Assembly (NCBI RefSeq): GCF_000151665.1
Contig: NW_013171849.1
Location: 734,480-798,479 of the forward strand
DNA from: Blastocystis hominis
Lineage: Eukaryota > Sar > Bigyra > Opalinata > Blastocystidae
DNA length: 64,000 nt
Direction: 5' to 3'
Below, in pieces: positions 11,042 through 23,300 of this stretch (positions are counted from its first letter, which is position 1; each line of letters opens with the position of its first letter). The notes under the pieces were generated by a model. It was not told the DNA's origin and searched no databases. It was given only the letters and a program-made list of their open reading frames with translations. The translations under genes and the position numbers were made by a program.

Positions 11042-12358
11042 AAACAAAATCAATCAGTAATTCTAACATTAGATCTACATTCTTCACTTCTCTTTATTGA
11101 AGTCAATGACCATCGTACTATCAATGCTTCCTTCGTTTCTTTGTTCCATACTCCTTGCCATCATTCTTTGGTCATTCATTGATATATAGTCCAAACATCG
11201 ATAGACATATTTCTATCATTACCAACGTAAAGTGGTTTAGCTAGTATGTTCCAGCCCTTTGTGCAACCAATGTTCAGAAAAAAAAATTAAAAAAATAGCT
11301 AAACTGACATTCCAGTATAATTCAATGTTCAAAATAGAAATATGTTACACTTGCATTTTTACTATGTTATGAATGATTAGGCACACACGATTCAGCGTAT
11401 ACACTCGATTGTGCTGAGTAGTCTAATAAAATAGTTATAACAACGTAGCTTTGAAGACAAAAAGTACAATAAATGGAAATCGTTTATTTCCTTCGATTAG
11501 GAGTATTATTATAATAAACCTGCTTTCTTGAATAAAAATAGTATAATAACAATTTTATTCTTTAGGAGTTATAATACAACCTGAATTGTTCGATAATTTG
11601 AGGATTATTGTTTTAATAACGATTGATGAATCATGAAAATAGTCTGAAAACGACTGAATTGAGTGTATGACTGAAATCGTTATCGAACTAAGAATAAAGA
11701 GTTTCAATAATTGGCTTCAGATTGTAATTTCGGATGTTCACACTCTTTTTCATAATTATTTTGTTTAAAAATGCAGCGTGTCTACCTAAATACTCTGTCA
11801 TTTATGTACTTCGAGTGATTGCGTGCGATGTTTGTTGTGTTATCTCGTATAATTCCATGAATATCAGCGTTCTATTTCCAACAACGATTTTAACACACAT
11901 CCAATCAACTCATTGACTTTTACAAACACTCAAATTTATAAACTACAATTACTCTATTTGTTCAATACGCACTATTTTCATTTATTAAAACAGACACCAA
12001 GTTTTGTTTGTCAACATTACACTTTATGTTTTTTCATTTATTCTATTCATTTATTGTGATACAGATCGAACAACGAATAACTATCCTATTCAAACAATCA
12101 TTCACACTTCTTTGTCCTCACGAAAACCCAGTATTGTTGTCTATACAACAAAATAATCATTGGAATTGTATGTTGAAACTGTGAGTATATCGAATTCTCC
12201 ACTGTGTCACTATTTCGCAATATCAATATTAAATACGCAGCTATTGCCCAAAATAGCATTTATGCCCTCAAATATAGCTTTCCCTCCACTCAATCACCAA
12301 ACTCTATTCTCAACCTTCATTTCACATTTCAAACAAACAATCTCATTTCGTTCTTCAT
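11042..12358. other. AT-rich intergenic region, no gene seen
   Basis: About 1.3 kb of low-GC sequence with scattered stops in all frames. It separates the convergent ends of the MORN/LRR gene and the HMG/zinc-finger gene. I found no convincing coding, tRNA or snRNA signal. Confidence 0.6.
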
Positions 12359-14113
12359 TCATATCTCTTTATAAGAAGAATGAACTTTCTGATGTCTCGT
12401 CAATTCAAATCGAGAAGCATAGGCGTGGGTACATCCAGGAAAGTTACAAGGAAACGGCTTCGATGTACTGTGATTTCGATTCACATGCAAAGTATAGTCC
12501 GATTTCCGTACAAACGCTTTGTTACATCTAGCCTTCACATCTTATCACGACTTCCTACTGATTACAAACGAACGGTTTCTTCCCTTCATGAACCTTTTTG
12601 TGGTGTAATTCAAGTCCCTATTCATCAATACTCACCTTCATTCCAACATATTTCGTTTGATAGCGTAATCCACAACCTTCTTCAGGACAGATAAACGTCT
12701 CGCCACCGCCCTGATGCTTTTTGCGATGCTTGTAAAGTCCAGAAGACGTTTGGAACTTCAAATCACAGCCAGGCTCGGTACATTCAAACACCTTTTTATC
12801 GCCGTTCAGTAATCGTTCTTTGTTCAACTCTTGCTCACATACGTTCTCTTTCCCACAATCCGCATTCCTCACTCCATTCGATCCCTCGCCCTCATTCCCT
12901 CCTTCTGAAACCACCGATCGGTCCAATCGGTCCAACCGGTCCAACCGATCCAATCGGTCTGAATGATTGGGATTTGACGAGCGATCCGGCTGTTCAACGC
13001 GATCGCCATCATTCACAGACACAAACGAATGAAGTGGGAGCGAGTATTCGGGAGGAGCAAGAGTCGGTTCGAAGGATTTCCCCGAAGAGAAAACAGACAT
13101 AGAGAATTGTGGAGAATACGTTTCTTTTAGATGGGATTGGAGAGACAGCATCAATTGAAGAGCTGCCTGAACATCATTGTCCTCACTTTATGATATCAAA
13201 AGAAAGACATACATTACAAACTAAAAGCGCTGTCGCGAATTTCGATACGGATTGCTGAACGAACGATTTGAATAACAAGGATTGTTTGTCTATCGATCAG
13301 TCCTCCAATTCATTCATCGAGATTCAATACCTCGCTTTTTACGGATTTCGGGAATTCCGATTAATCGACGCGATTCCATTCTCTGTTTCTCTTGTTCCAA
13401 ATAACGTTCGCGATCACGATCGTACCGTTCTTGGAACGGACGACGTTCTTCTTCGGATAATTCTTTCCATTTCGAACCAATCTCAATTTCATTTATCATT
13501 CTCTATCCTACTAAGCGCATTTTGTCGTGAGGAGTTTGGAACCCCTCTTGATCTTTGAGTTTCTCAAACATGTGTTGAGTATATTGGTTGTATCCATGAC
13601 ATGGACGTTTCGATTTCACGGTACTCTGAACTCTCATCTGTTTTCCCTATTCGTTGAATTCCGCCATCATTCGTACATCTGTCAAATTGATTTCTTGATT
13701 GGATTCGGAAATTGTATATAAGGGGAACGTTTGAGTGCCCATTCCGCCGAACAATTCGTTTCCATTTGCAATCTGTTCGGGGACTTCATGTGAATTATCT
13801 TCTATCATCATCATGTCTGTATATTCAACCTTTCCGGAAAACCTACCATATTGTGAATCTGTTTGTTGCTGTGTCTCATTTCCATTTCTTACTCTTTGTT
13901 GTTGTTGGAGCTGATGGATTACAGAGTCTTGATTTAAAATATCACCCGTTGTTAAGGGTGGCGCTGACAACAGTGGAATTGTGCTATTGATGGTCGAGTA
14001 TTGTATTTCCGCTACATATTACATCGATTTTCACACCTACGATTCACAGGTTCGTTCAATGTTAACTGGATAGGATCCATCGCCATCCGCACATCCCTAG
14101 ATGATGTTTCCAT
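12359..14113 (-). CDS. HMG-box and C2H2 zinc-finger DNA-binding protein
   Basis: Putative transcription or chromatin factor. N-terminal exons are Gln/Asn-rich. An HMG box follows: KRPCHGYNQYTQHMFEKL joined by a 42-nt intron to IGSKWKELSEEERRPFQERY. A linker carries a DRLDRLDRLDR tandem repeat (about 12910-12960). C-terminal C2H2 fingers are FECTEPGCDLKFQ...LYKHRKKH, FICPEEGCGLRYQ, then RCNKAFVRKSDYTLH and FPCNFPGCTHAYASRFELTRH, the last two recovered only after splicing. TGA lies at 12359-12361, followed by TGTTTGTT. The fingers resemble TFIIIA-type arrays, but pairing with an HMG box is unusual. The start is uncertain: ATG 14113 or 14086. Confidence 0.8.
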
Positions 14114-14503
14114 CTGTTTATTCCACCAAAGGGTTGTTGTCCAGAAATACAATACGATCTCTAAATCTTCCCGATTTCTGGAATTCCAGCCTCCATGCGA
14201 GCTCCTCGAATTGTGTTTCGATGCCCACTCGTATTTTGCAAATAGTTCCGTGCATTCCAATAACTCAGATATAATAATCTTTAGTTGTTTGATTGCTCTG
14301 CTTCATCAATTTCCTTTTCATCACCACACATACTTGTTTCCTTCCCTATTTATTACTTATTGACGGCTTCTAGATTACAGCAAATGTGCTATTTTGGAGA
14401 AACAGAGGTTCTCATTCTCCTCTTTGATTATCATAGAGAGACGAATTACTGTACATGGAAACCCTATTGCCTCTACACAATTAGTTTTACGTAAAAAACA
14501 GAT

Positions 14504-15965
14504 ATGGAGCCTCTTGTTAGTGAACGAAAGAGTTATATGAAGCATATTATTCTTCTGAGTGCATCATTCTTTGGTGTGTTTTTCGCTTTCAATACATCCC
14601 AGGTTTTGCCTTCTTTTTATCAATTTATCGTCTAGGCACTTCAGACGTCTTCTCATAGTAACCCAATCCAGGGTTATATCAACCTTGGTTGTTTGTATGG
14701 AATGTTCGCTTTCTTTTCCTTCTTTGGACCGAAAGTCGTATCCATGTTGGGACCAAAGTAGGATTCGTGGATATTTATGACCCTAAGAGTTTCCATGATT
14801 TTGGGTGCAGTTGCCTATGCCATTGTAGTTGCCTCAAACCTCGTTGATAGCGCGGTTGTGCAGATCCTCGCTAACCTTCTTGTGGGAGTGGGTGCTGCCA
14901 TTCTCTGGAATGCCCAGGGTGTATATCTTGGTCGTTGCGCTCTGTGGGATTCTCGTACTTCCACGAAGAGTTCTCTTTCTTCATGATTCTAACGCGCAGG
15001 CTTCGCCGAGACCACCTCTTCGTTTAACGGTGTGTTCTACTCCATCTTCCAGTTCACTGGCTGCTTCGGCACCGCCATCGGTGGTGTGATCAAGCAGATC
15101 ACCGACGACAACCGCGTGCTGTTCACGGTGCTGACCGTGGTGGGCGCGTTGGCCGTGGCTTCGATGTTCATTCTTCCCAGCGTGAAGGCGTACACTGCTC
15201 CCGGCCACTCCGAGAACGAAGATGTAGCACTTGTTAGAGAGGCAATGAACGGTAGACGGTGTCGATCAACGCCACGCTGCGTCTGCTGTGCAAGTCGATG
15301 AAGCTGGTGATGACGCTGCCGATCGTGATCTACAACGGAATGAGTCTCGCGTACATCTTCGGAGATCTGACCAACTCCGTGTACAAGCCCGCCTTCGGAG
15401 CCTCCTGGGTGCTCTATCTGACCGCTATTTTCTACGGCTCCAACTCGCTGTGTAGGGGAGGAGGGAAGGAAGGTGATGCGTAGTCTCGTACTTCTTCGGA
15501 AAGTGCGTGGAGAAGAAGTGGATGTCCCGCAGCGTGATGTGCTTCATCGCGTTCCTCACCCAGCTGATCGCTTATCTCTTCATCATCTTCTACCATGTGA
15601 AGGAGAACGATAAGAGCGTGCTGGACCTCGTCCTCATCATCATCATGGTCGTGATCCTTTCGGCTGGAGATGCCGTCTGGGAGTCGCAGCCTCCCGCCAT
15701 TCTGCAGTCCTTCTATGGACTCGACAGCGAGCGCAATGCTGCGATGGCCAACTACAAGATGTGGCAGTCGCTGGGATGGTGCGCGCAGTTCGTGATTGGA
15801 GCTGTGTGGGCGGCGAACAAATACATCTACATGAAGTCGATCGTGCTGCTGGTTCTGCTGGTGGTGGGATACTTGTTCGTGGTGTATCTGGATAAGAAGG
15901 TGGCCAAGCTGGATATGAAGAAGGGAGAGAGCGCCGCTCTTTTGGCTGGAGTGTCGTCTAATTAG
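14504..15965 (+). CDS. UNC93-like MFS membrane protein
   Basis: Multi-pass major-facilitator family protein. ATG 14504 starts MEPLVSERKSYMKHIILL; after a 33-nt intron come SNPIQGYINLGCLYGMF and, after another, SMILGAVAYAIVVASNLV, GVGAAILWNAQGVYL (the UNC93 signature), FNGVFYSIFQFTGCFG, and a C-terminal half with WESQPPAILQSFYGLDSE and repeated hydrophobic helices. Introns include a 32-nt one at 15452-15483 ending in TGATGCGTAG. About 440 residues, as in UNC93-like proteins of plants and protists. Animal UNC93B1 escorts receptors and UNC93A is linked to ion channel regulation, so transport activity is not certain. Confidence 0.85.
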
Positions 15966-16048
15966 AGGATTCAATGATGTGAATGATTGCTTCTTGTGGT
16001 TTGTTGAACAAAGAAAACAAATAAAGGACAGCGATTGATTTGTTTTAG

Positions 16049-19000
16049 CTAAATGTATTTTAGGTGAAGCGGATCGGAGTTGTAACGTACGTGGAAACGA
16101 CGTATATCCCAATCAAAATGAATAGGTTTTGTTTGGTGATGATGAGAACTGTGTTTGTGTTTTGAGTGATGTGATTTTGACTTTGACTTTGATTTTGACT
16201 TTGATTTTGATTTTGATTTTGATTTTGATTTTGATTTTGATTTCGATGTCGATTTGGAGTCTGTAGGTTCGGGAATGTTGGATTGCAGCAGGCTTTTCAT
16301 CGATTTGCTTTCTTTGCTGTGCGGTGAGGAGAGCGAAGTGGGCGATCCAAGCATTTTATCGCGATTCAGCGGCATCGAATGGCCAGACATCCCCGTGCCC
16401 GTTGAGCGAATGGAGCTGGAAGAATGCATCGCCCTCCCCATTTCTCGGGTCAGCAGGGGGATCGGAGCTGGGAATTGCCGAGCTGGCTGGAGCGATTTGG
16501 GAGCGGATTGAACGGATCGGGCGTTCGGCGATGTGATCTCCTCGGACGATTCCGAAGTCTCTGAAGCATCCGAAGTGGCGTCTTCCGAATCATCTGCTTG
16601 CTCGTTCGAATCCAAATCACTCGAATCATTTGATTCATCATCATTTTTATTATTGTTTTCAGACTCGGATTCCGATTCTTTATCATCTTTGGGTTCCTCT
16701 GATTCGTCGTCGTCGTCGTCAGAATCGTCGTCTTCAGAATCGTCGTCATCGTCATCGTCAGAATCGTCATCACCAGAATCTTCATCTTCATCATCGTCGT
16801 CGTCATCATCAGAATCAGAATCAGAATCATCCTCCGAGTCATCAGAATCATCAGAATCATCAGAATCATCAGAATCATCAGAATCAGAGGAGGAATCCGA
16901 TGATTCCGATTCCTCATTCGCTGGTCTCGCAGGCTGAAGCTTTCCATTCTCTTTTTCCTTCTTTTCTTTCGACTTTTCCACTTCCTTCCCCTTTTCCTCC
17001 TCTTCTCCTTTTCCATTCTTCTCTTTCTCCTCCTCTTTTCCACCTTTCTCTTCTCCCTTTTCCTTTTCCTTTTCCTTTTCCTTTTCCTTTTCCTTTTCCT
17101 TTTCCTTTTCCTTTTCCTTTTCCTTTCCTTTCTCCATTTCCTTTTTCTTCTCTTCCTCCTTTTCCTCTTCCTCTTTCTTTTCGCCCTCCTTCGTCTCATT
17201 CTCTTTCATCTCAATCTCTTTCATCTCGCTCTCTCTCTCCGCCTCCCTCTCTTTGATCTGCCTCAGCTTCTTCATTTCCTTCTTCAACTCCTTCCGCATC
17301 GCCGCAACGTCTCGACTAATACTCCGCAAACTCTTCGTCATCTTCATCGACTTCGACCCTCTTCCCGTCTTCGCCGTCGCGCCTTCCTTCCCTCCTTCAT
17401 CCTGCTTCCCCGACAGCGTTCGCTCCATCGTCTCTTCGATCGGCGACGCCGATTTCGCCGACGGCATCGGCTCGGACAGTCGCTGCGAGCCTCGCGAAGG
17501 CGCCAATGTCGATGGTGGCGGCTCTGACATGCGCTGCGAGCCTCGCGATTGCAGTGCTGGCGAACTCATATGAATCTCGTTGGCTACCAAATCGCTGCCA
17601 GATTGCGGCGTGTGTCGATTCTCATGAGAGAAGCTGCTGCTCATGAACAGCGATCTGAAGAGATTCGTGCTGCCCTCGTGCTGCGACGTCGGACTGCCCA
17701 GATTCGAGCGAGGCGGCGGTGTTACGCGGAGCAATCCGATCGGCCGCGCGCTGCTGTTTTCGCGAGGCTTCGCGGGCTGCGGGATCTTGTCGTAGTTGAT
17801 CGTTCCGCGGAGATTGTCGCCGTCCACGCAGAGATGGAGTCCGAGGTTTTTGTCTTCGTAGCTAGGGAACACAATTCGATAAAATTCTACCCGGAACAAT
17901 GATCGATCTCCCAGTCCTGCATCCAGAAATCGCGATCCGAAACGAAGCTAGGATTGAGCGAAAGCGGAACGTTCTACGCGGTGTTCAGCCAAACAAAACA
18001 AACCGACGAGCTCATCGTTCCCTCTTCTGCGAGCTCCAATCGAACGTCTCCCTACGTCTCACATCGCTGCGGACTCTACATCGAGTTCTACAAACTCGGG
18101 CTCCTCGATTCGAGCCACAAGCGAATCGCCGTTCTGGCTCAGTTTCAATGGGATTTTCCGCTGCAAGACCCAGTTTTCGTACATGCAATCATCATGCGTG
18201 GTCTGTTCCTCTTCGGCTCGAATCAGCAGATAGGACTGAATGGAGCGCCAGCAGGATCGCTTCTGCCGTTCGTCCAGCTGCGAGCTCTCGGGGAGATTGT
18301 GCTCGAAGACGATTTTGTAGATCCGCACGACGAATTGGTGGCTCTTGATGAACCTCCCCACCTCCGTCTAGAGCTTATTTTCCGCCTCTGCACGCACGTG
18401 CACGGCGATGGCTTTGAGAGAGAGCGGCCGCGAGGAGGGGATTTCGTTTTCGAGAAGGTGGCGATAGTAAAACACATAGCGAATCTGGGAGGGACTCGAC
18501 ACGCGCTGCTCTTTGATCGAGAACCCCGTCTTTTTGGTGGTTCGTCGCTGTGCGAAATACAGCAGTGCGTCTTGAGCCATCACGCAGACGGACATCTTCA
18601 GCAGCAGACAGCTGACGATCATTCCGGTACGGCCTTTCCCGCCCTGCACGTGATTGGATGCTCAAAAGAAACAACCTTGCAGTGAATGGCCACGACGCTG
18701 AGGGGATTGCGATTGAACAACTCGCGACACTGCTCGACGATGGTTTTGATTTGGTCTGTGGAATGAAGAGAGGGAGGATTGCTCACTGAGCGAACAAGCG
18801 TTGTGGTCGCGAATCGAGTAATGCGTAAAACGATTGCCGAAGGGCGGAATGGTGGACGAGGAGTAGCTGCTTTCAGCGCAGAGATTGATTCTACGTGGAA
18901 TTGCTCTGCCAAACGGCTACACCCAGTAGTTTCCCTTGTAGTTGCGATTCAAAAAGCCCTCCACATCGTGGATGTTGTTTCGCCACATGGAATCGAAAAA

Positions 19001-20032
19001 GGACCCGGGCCAGGACATCGCGATGATGTTGTCTAGCGATTGACTGCCACAAAGCGAAGCGTACTGGTGATGAACGTTAGGTCCAACGAGCTGTCGCCCA
19101 GCTGGTTTCGATTTCGGTTGAATCGCTTGCGGAAGTGATGAGACAACGTGGTTTTCTGATACTCCACGAGCTAGCCGCGAGAGAAGCCTGAGTGGTCCGA
19201 CTTTCAACGAGCGAACAAACTTGAGTAGACCGAGAACCGATCCGACGATTTTATCAACGCGCGAACTGGTAAAATTGATGAAATAGAACACGAAGATCGC
19301 CGCGAGAATCACGATATCGATGATCGAAAACAGAATTCGCCTCACTCCCGATTTTCGCTTCCAGTTTTCACCGCAAATGTTTAAGAGATCTTCCAAGATG
19401 AACGCGCCTCCCACGTACAGAGAAAGCGGCCTACTCATGAGGAATGCGTGCGAAACATTGTACTCCTTGAGGTAGAGGTAGATTTCGCAAAGATACAGAA
19501 AGGAGAGAAGGAGATCCACGATGAGAGCGATCCACATAATAAGTACAAAGACTACAATCAAGTTCGCTGGCGATGTGTACTATAGTTATTTACAATCGTT
19601 GCGAAAAAACGCCTCACTCGACGGCTTCGTCTGCGGCGCTTTTTCTCTTGCTCCAAGTCCACCGAGGCCGGCTGCTGCTCGTTTTGAGGTTGGAAGGAGG
19701 GGGACATTGGGGTTGTAGGAAGACTGGGGTTATTCGAATTGGTCGAACTGTGCAATCCATTGCTCACGCTCATACTGCTGTTGTTATTCACACTCATGCT
19801 GCTCGTATTCAATGCATTATTCATACTCATGCTGCTATTCATTCGCTTCACACTCGTATTGCCATTAATTCGATTCGCACTCATACTGCGATTGTTGACA
19901 CCCATACTGCGATTGTTGACACCCATACTGCGATTACTCATTCCATTATTCACACTCATGCTGCTATTGACTCGATTCAAATTGCTGTTATGATTACCAG
20001 AATTGATTTCATTGCCACCACCACCGCCATTG

Positions 20033-20064
<32 letters not shown>

Positions 20065-21190
20065 ATTATTATTGGAATTGCTATTGCTATTGTTACTATT
20101 CACGTTAGTAGTACTGCTATTATTATGATTATGATTATTATAATTCGTATTGCTATTACTGCTATTGCTATTGTAATTGCTATTATGGCTCGTATTCATT
20201 CCATTCGCTTTCTCTACCGACACACTTCGACTCATCGCTCGATCCATCATCGGTGATTCATCTTCCACAATCGCATCCTTCTCCTTCTCCCTCTTCTCCT
20301 TCTCCCTCTTCTCCTCCTCTTCGCTCTCTCTCTCTTCCTCCTCGATATCATCCAGCGCGTTTCGATAGCCTTTCTCTGCGCGGATTTCGCGTTTTCGATC
20401 GATGTATCCATCCTCCGCCAAACACTGCAATAAAACCGTGTTTATTTGCTCCAGCGTCACCACGTTCGGGTAATAATCCTGCACCGACCTTGCATACCGC
20501 TCGCGTTCCCCGCGGGACCATTTGATTAGCAGACACGTGGTGTGCTATGGAAAAAAACCGCGATCAATCGGTACTTCTCGCTCCATGAGCTGCATAGCTT
20601 CGCGGATAGGCAGGCTGCGAGAAATTTCGGGGACTGGGTCTCCGTTGATCTGAGCAACTGTCAGCGTGGCCACTGGATGACTCGCCATAGCATTAATCAC
20701 GTGTTGCTGTGTAATGAGCTCTACCCGATCCGCTTTGATGGACAGAAAGGAGTTGAAACTAAATCTGAAATACAGCAAAGGTAAAAACGGCTGGTTGTTC
20801 AAAGAACGGATGAACTCGCTGATATCACGACCCTGGGGATAAAATGGGATCGAGTTCGAGACCACACGAGAAACGGGAGCATTAAGACTACTTTCAAAAA
20901 ACCCATTTAAAAAGCTACAATTTTGTAATCCTCCCCTCCATATCCTGCGTATTCTACAACTCAATCCATTGCAAAATTCGAACATTATTCTCTATTTCAT
21001 TGTTCTTCTCCAGCTCCTTCAAATAGTCCGATGTCATCTTGTTCAATTGGATCAAACCCTCGAGGGATGCACTGTAAACCTCTTGCGGACTGCTTGTCAC
21101 TACCTATGCATCATTGACACAGTACGTTCACACTTTTTTCGTAACAAGCTTCACAGAACTAGTAGCAGTATCCACTCCATGATAAGCCAT
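16049..21190 (-). CDS. CBS-like/voltage-sensor/PTEN phosphatase with long low-complexity tail
   Basis: Probable voltage-sensing phosphoinositide phosphatase. From ATG 21190: a helical segment, then two degenerate CBS-like repeats (VELITQQHVINAMAS; EISRSLPIREAMQLMERE), a long Asn/Ser-rich linker, and a voltage-sensor-like domain of about four helices whose last (LLKFVRSLKVGPLRLLSRLA) has spaced Arg/Lys like an S4. A spliced VSP-type linker (NNIHDVEGFLNRNYKG) leads to the phosphatase with active site HCKGGKGRTGM, matching animal VSPs, followed by SPSQIRYVFYY. A C2 domain (FVSDRDFWMQDWE, LGLHLCVDGDNL) precedes about 500 residues of Glu/Lys, Asp/Ser and Lys/Ser repeats. Introns of 29-36 nt join every block in frame. 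Expected to dephosphorylate PIP3/PIP2 at a membrane when depolarised. The long N-terminal extension is unlike animal VSPs. Confidence 0.85.
16170..16250. repeat. (TTTTGA)n hexamer repeat encoding Ser-Lys
   Basis: Perfect to near-perfect hexamer array within the phosphatase tail; on the minus strand it reads KSKSKS for about 30 residues. Confidence 0.9.
16690..16910. repeat. Asp/Ser-coding trinucleotide and nonamer repeats
   Basis: TCATCG, TCGTCG and ATCATCAGA words encode an acidic DDSDDSDDS tract of roughly 80 residues in the phosphatase tail. Confidence 0.85.
17050..17126. repeat. (TTTTCC)n hexamer repeat encoding Glu-Lys
   Basis: About 12 uninterrupted TTTTCC units; the minus strand encodes alternating Glu-Lys, probably a single charged helix. 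Confidence 0.9.
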
Positions 21191-21283
21191 TCTGTAAATA
21201 GGATTCAATACAAATCAGGGGAAGACATAGGAATTCCAATAGTTCACCATATTATTGCAACTTATATTCTCTTCTATTGTGGA

Positions 21284-21899
21284 ATGAGTTTTTTCAAATC
21301 TCAAGCTTGGCACTTGTTGAGAAACATGTGCTTTGTGTCGGGCTCCATGTTCATGGGAGACATCATTTGCCAAAAGATTTTGCATCCTGAGAAATCATGG
21401 TAAATTGATCCCAATGGATTTATAGCAAGGAATCGAAGACAGTCGGTCAATCTGGGAATCACCGGCTTTTTCGTCACCGGTCCGATGAACCACGGCGTTT
21501 TTATATTACTGGAGAAGTTGTTTGGTGGAATTTCACTCAAGGTAGAGGAAAAGGCGAGTTGCTTTGTAGGCGATCGTCGCCAAGATGCTTGGTAGCTGCG
21601 TTCTTGCTGCACCACAGATGAGCATCACGTTTGCATCAGTCGTTGCCTTGAATGGCGGTTCGTTCGAAGATATGAAAAAGAAGATAAAGCAGGATATTCC
21701 AGCTACGTGGATCGCAGGAAACGTGTTCTGGGTGCCAATCAACTACATCCAGTATCGTTTTACTCCACTTTATTATCGAGCGACTTTAGGCGGTATATGT
21801 GGAGGTAAGCAACCGTTCGGTGACTTACATTTAGCATTCTGGAACATTTATTTAGCAAAGCAATCCGCTAAACCTGTTAACGATAATAAATTACAGTAG
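21284..21899 (+). CDS. Mpv17/PMP22 family membrane protein
   Basis: Four-helix protein of mitochondrial inner membrane or peroxisomes. ATG 21284 gives MSFFKSQAWHLLRNM and FMGDIICQKIL, then after a 30-nt intron NRRQSVNLGITGFFVTGPMN and HGVFILLEKLFGG, after a 28-nt intron APQMSITFASVVAL, then IPATWIAGNVFWVPINYIQY and, after a final 30-nt intron, AFWNIYLA. These are the conserved Mpv17 blocks (GP..H, W..WP.....F). TAG is at 21897-21899 and TGTTTGTT follows at about 21925. Start chosen because family members begin a few residues before the first helix. It is divergent from the phosphatase gene with about 95 bp between starts. Confidence 0.92.
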
Positions 21900-21939
21900 T
21901 ATAGTTTTCTTGGGCATCTGGTGTCTGTTTGTTAACATG

Positions 21940-22534
21940 CACGATGATTCCGAATGTAATACAGTTCTATCAATTATTGTTTGAAAACCACTTTTCAACT
22001 TGAGATATTTGCTCCGATATCTCCGTTCGTTGCTTTTATCTATCAGCAGCAGGTGCATAGCATTTGAAGGGATATATCAAAAATATGTCTTCTATGAAGA
22101 AAGAAATCGGTTGTCAGGGATAGACATCACATAGAGCTATCTATCTGTGCTGTGTCATCCGGAATTATTCATATATCTATGCCTATGGACTTAGAAATTT
22201 CAAACATCGTGTGGTTGTGCTACTTCATGCAAGTGATATATCTCACAGCATTTCTCGGTAATGTGATTTTGATTCTATTGGTCGGTAGTCACATTGTCTG
22301 AGTTATAGCATTAATAATAGTTTTTACGTTAACTGCTACGTTTAATATCTCTCTTGAACAGTAGGGATATGAGCTCGATAGTAACTAGATCGTGTCTACT
22401 CGTTGCTTTTGGAACAAACATGCTCTATTTCGAGTATTGGAGAAGTGAAGAGAATCAGAAACATCCAGCATAGAATATAGTCTTATGAGTGCATAGTAGT
22501 TTGTATGCCTTTTGTTCTGATCAGTTCTACCCTA
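21940..22534. other. intergenic stretch, no gene assigned
   Basis: Between the convergent ends of the Mpv17 gene and the unidentified minus-strand gene. A minus-strand TGTTTGTT at 22413-22420 suggests that the latter may reach further left through a 33-nt intron, but the frame does not yield a stop at the motif. Confidence 0.5.
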
Positions 22535-23300
22535 TTATTGCGAAGACATGGATGGCAGTAATACATTGGAAAGCTGATATATAGTGTTATAGTGAGTGGG
22601 TTGCTTGAAACTTGTCATCCGTTTAGAAAACGTGTGGAGAATACCAAACAATCGAAAGAATAAGCTTTCAAAATCTGAATCATCCTAGGTGTGAGGGTTA
22701 AAATGGTACTTACCTTAATGTATTGGTACTCAAATACGGAGCAGCAAAGATCGGGATATGTCTGGCTAACAACACCAAGCAGTTCTTTATATACAATACA
22801 AATGTCACAATGAATGTTGTCTATGATACATGAAAGATCATCTCGATTGTGCGCTGACAAGCGGCAGAAAATAGAATAATGCGAAAGAGAAAACATTATC
22901 CGATCGCAAAGCTCATTGTACTCCTGTGCCAAAGAGGGTACAATTATGATGGCAGCAAACATAGTGTAGGACTGTAGTGATACTCCAAAAGTCTGAGCGT
23001 AAGTTGAGGATAAAGTAATAGGATCATTGTTGGGAAGGTTATTATCCTTACGCTCTTGAAGCTGTGACGTCGTGCGTACCTCATCGGAAGTGTCGTCGTA
23101 TGGTAAATAGACATTAGAATACAGAAAGGAAGACAATCCAGTCACCATTGACAGACGGGAACTGGATACATCAAGCGGGATAGAGAACTCAATACTACTT
23201 TCAAGCCAAGCCCACAATCATACTCATTTATTGGTATTATAGAGTCTGACGCTACAGAGCTTTCGTTTCGGCAGGAGAGTTCATACGAAGTGGAATCCAT
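22535..23300 (-). CDS. unidentified spliced gene
   Basis: ATG 23300 gives MDSTSYELSCRNESSVASDS; a 29-nt intron starting GTATGATTG leads to the main exon (IEFSIPLDVSSSRLSMVTG ... EYNELCDRIMFSLSHYSIF ... CDICIVYKELLGVVSQ), and another 29-nt intron (GTAAGTACC...CCTAG) leads to a short exon ending TAA at 22535-22537. Roughly 245 residues, mixed helical content, many Ser and Cys, no signal peptide or clear membrane helix. I do not recognise the family. The end is uncertain because a possible further intron would carry it to about 22420. Confidence 0.6.

Noticed and set aside
11734-11916. 60-codon plus-strand hydrophobic open frame
   Set aside because: AT-rich intergenic sequence with no 3' motif in phase and no recognisable family.
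16170-16250. Possible CRISPR-like array
   Set aside because: Uninterrupted hexamers with no spacers, inside a eukaryotic coding exon.
16450-17256. Arg/Lys-rich and Ser/His-rich frames across the phosphatase tail
   Set aside because: These are alternate readings of hexamer and trinucleotide repeats in the phosphatase tail.
19573-20256. Ile/Thr/Val-rich plus-strand frame opposite the Asn-rich linker
   Set aside because: Reverse complement of Asn/Ser repeat codons; low complexity with no independent support.
22660-22715. Possible U1 snRNA 5' end because of an ACTTACC word
   Set aside because: The word is the complement of a GTAAGT 5' splice site in the unidentified minus-strand gene; no U1-like stem-loops follow.
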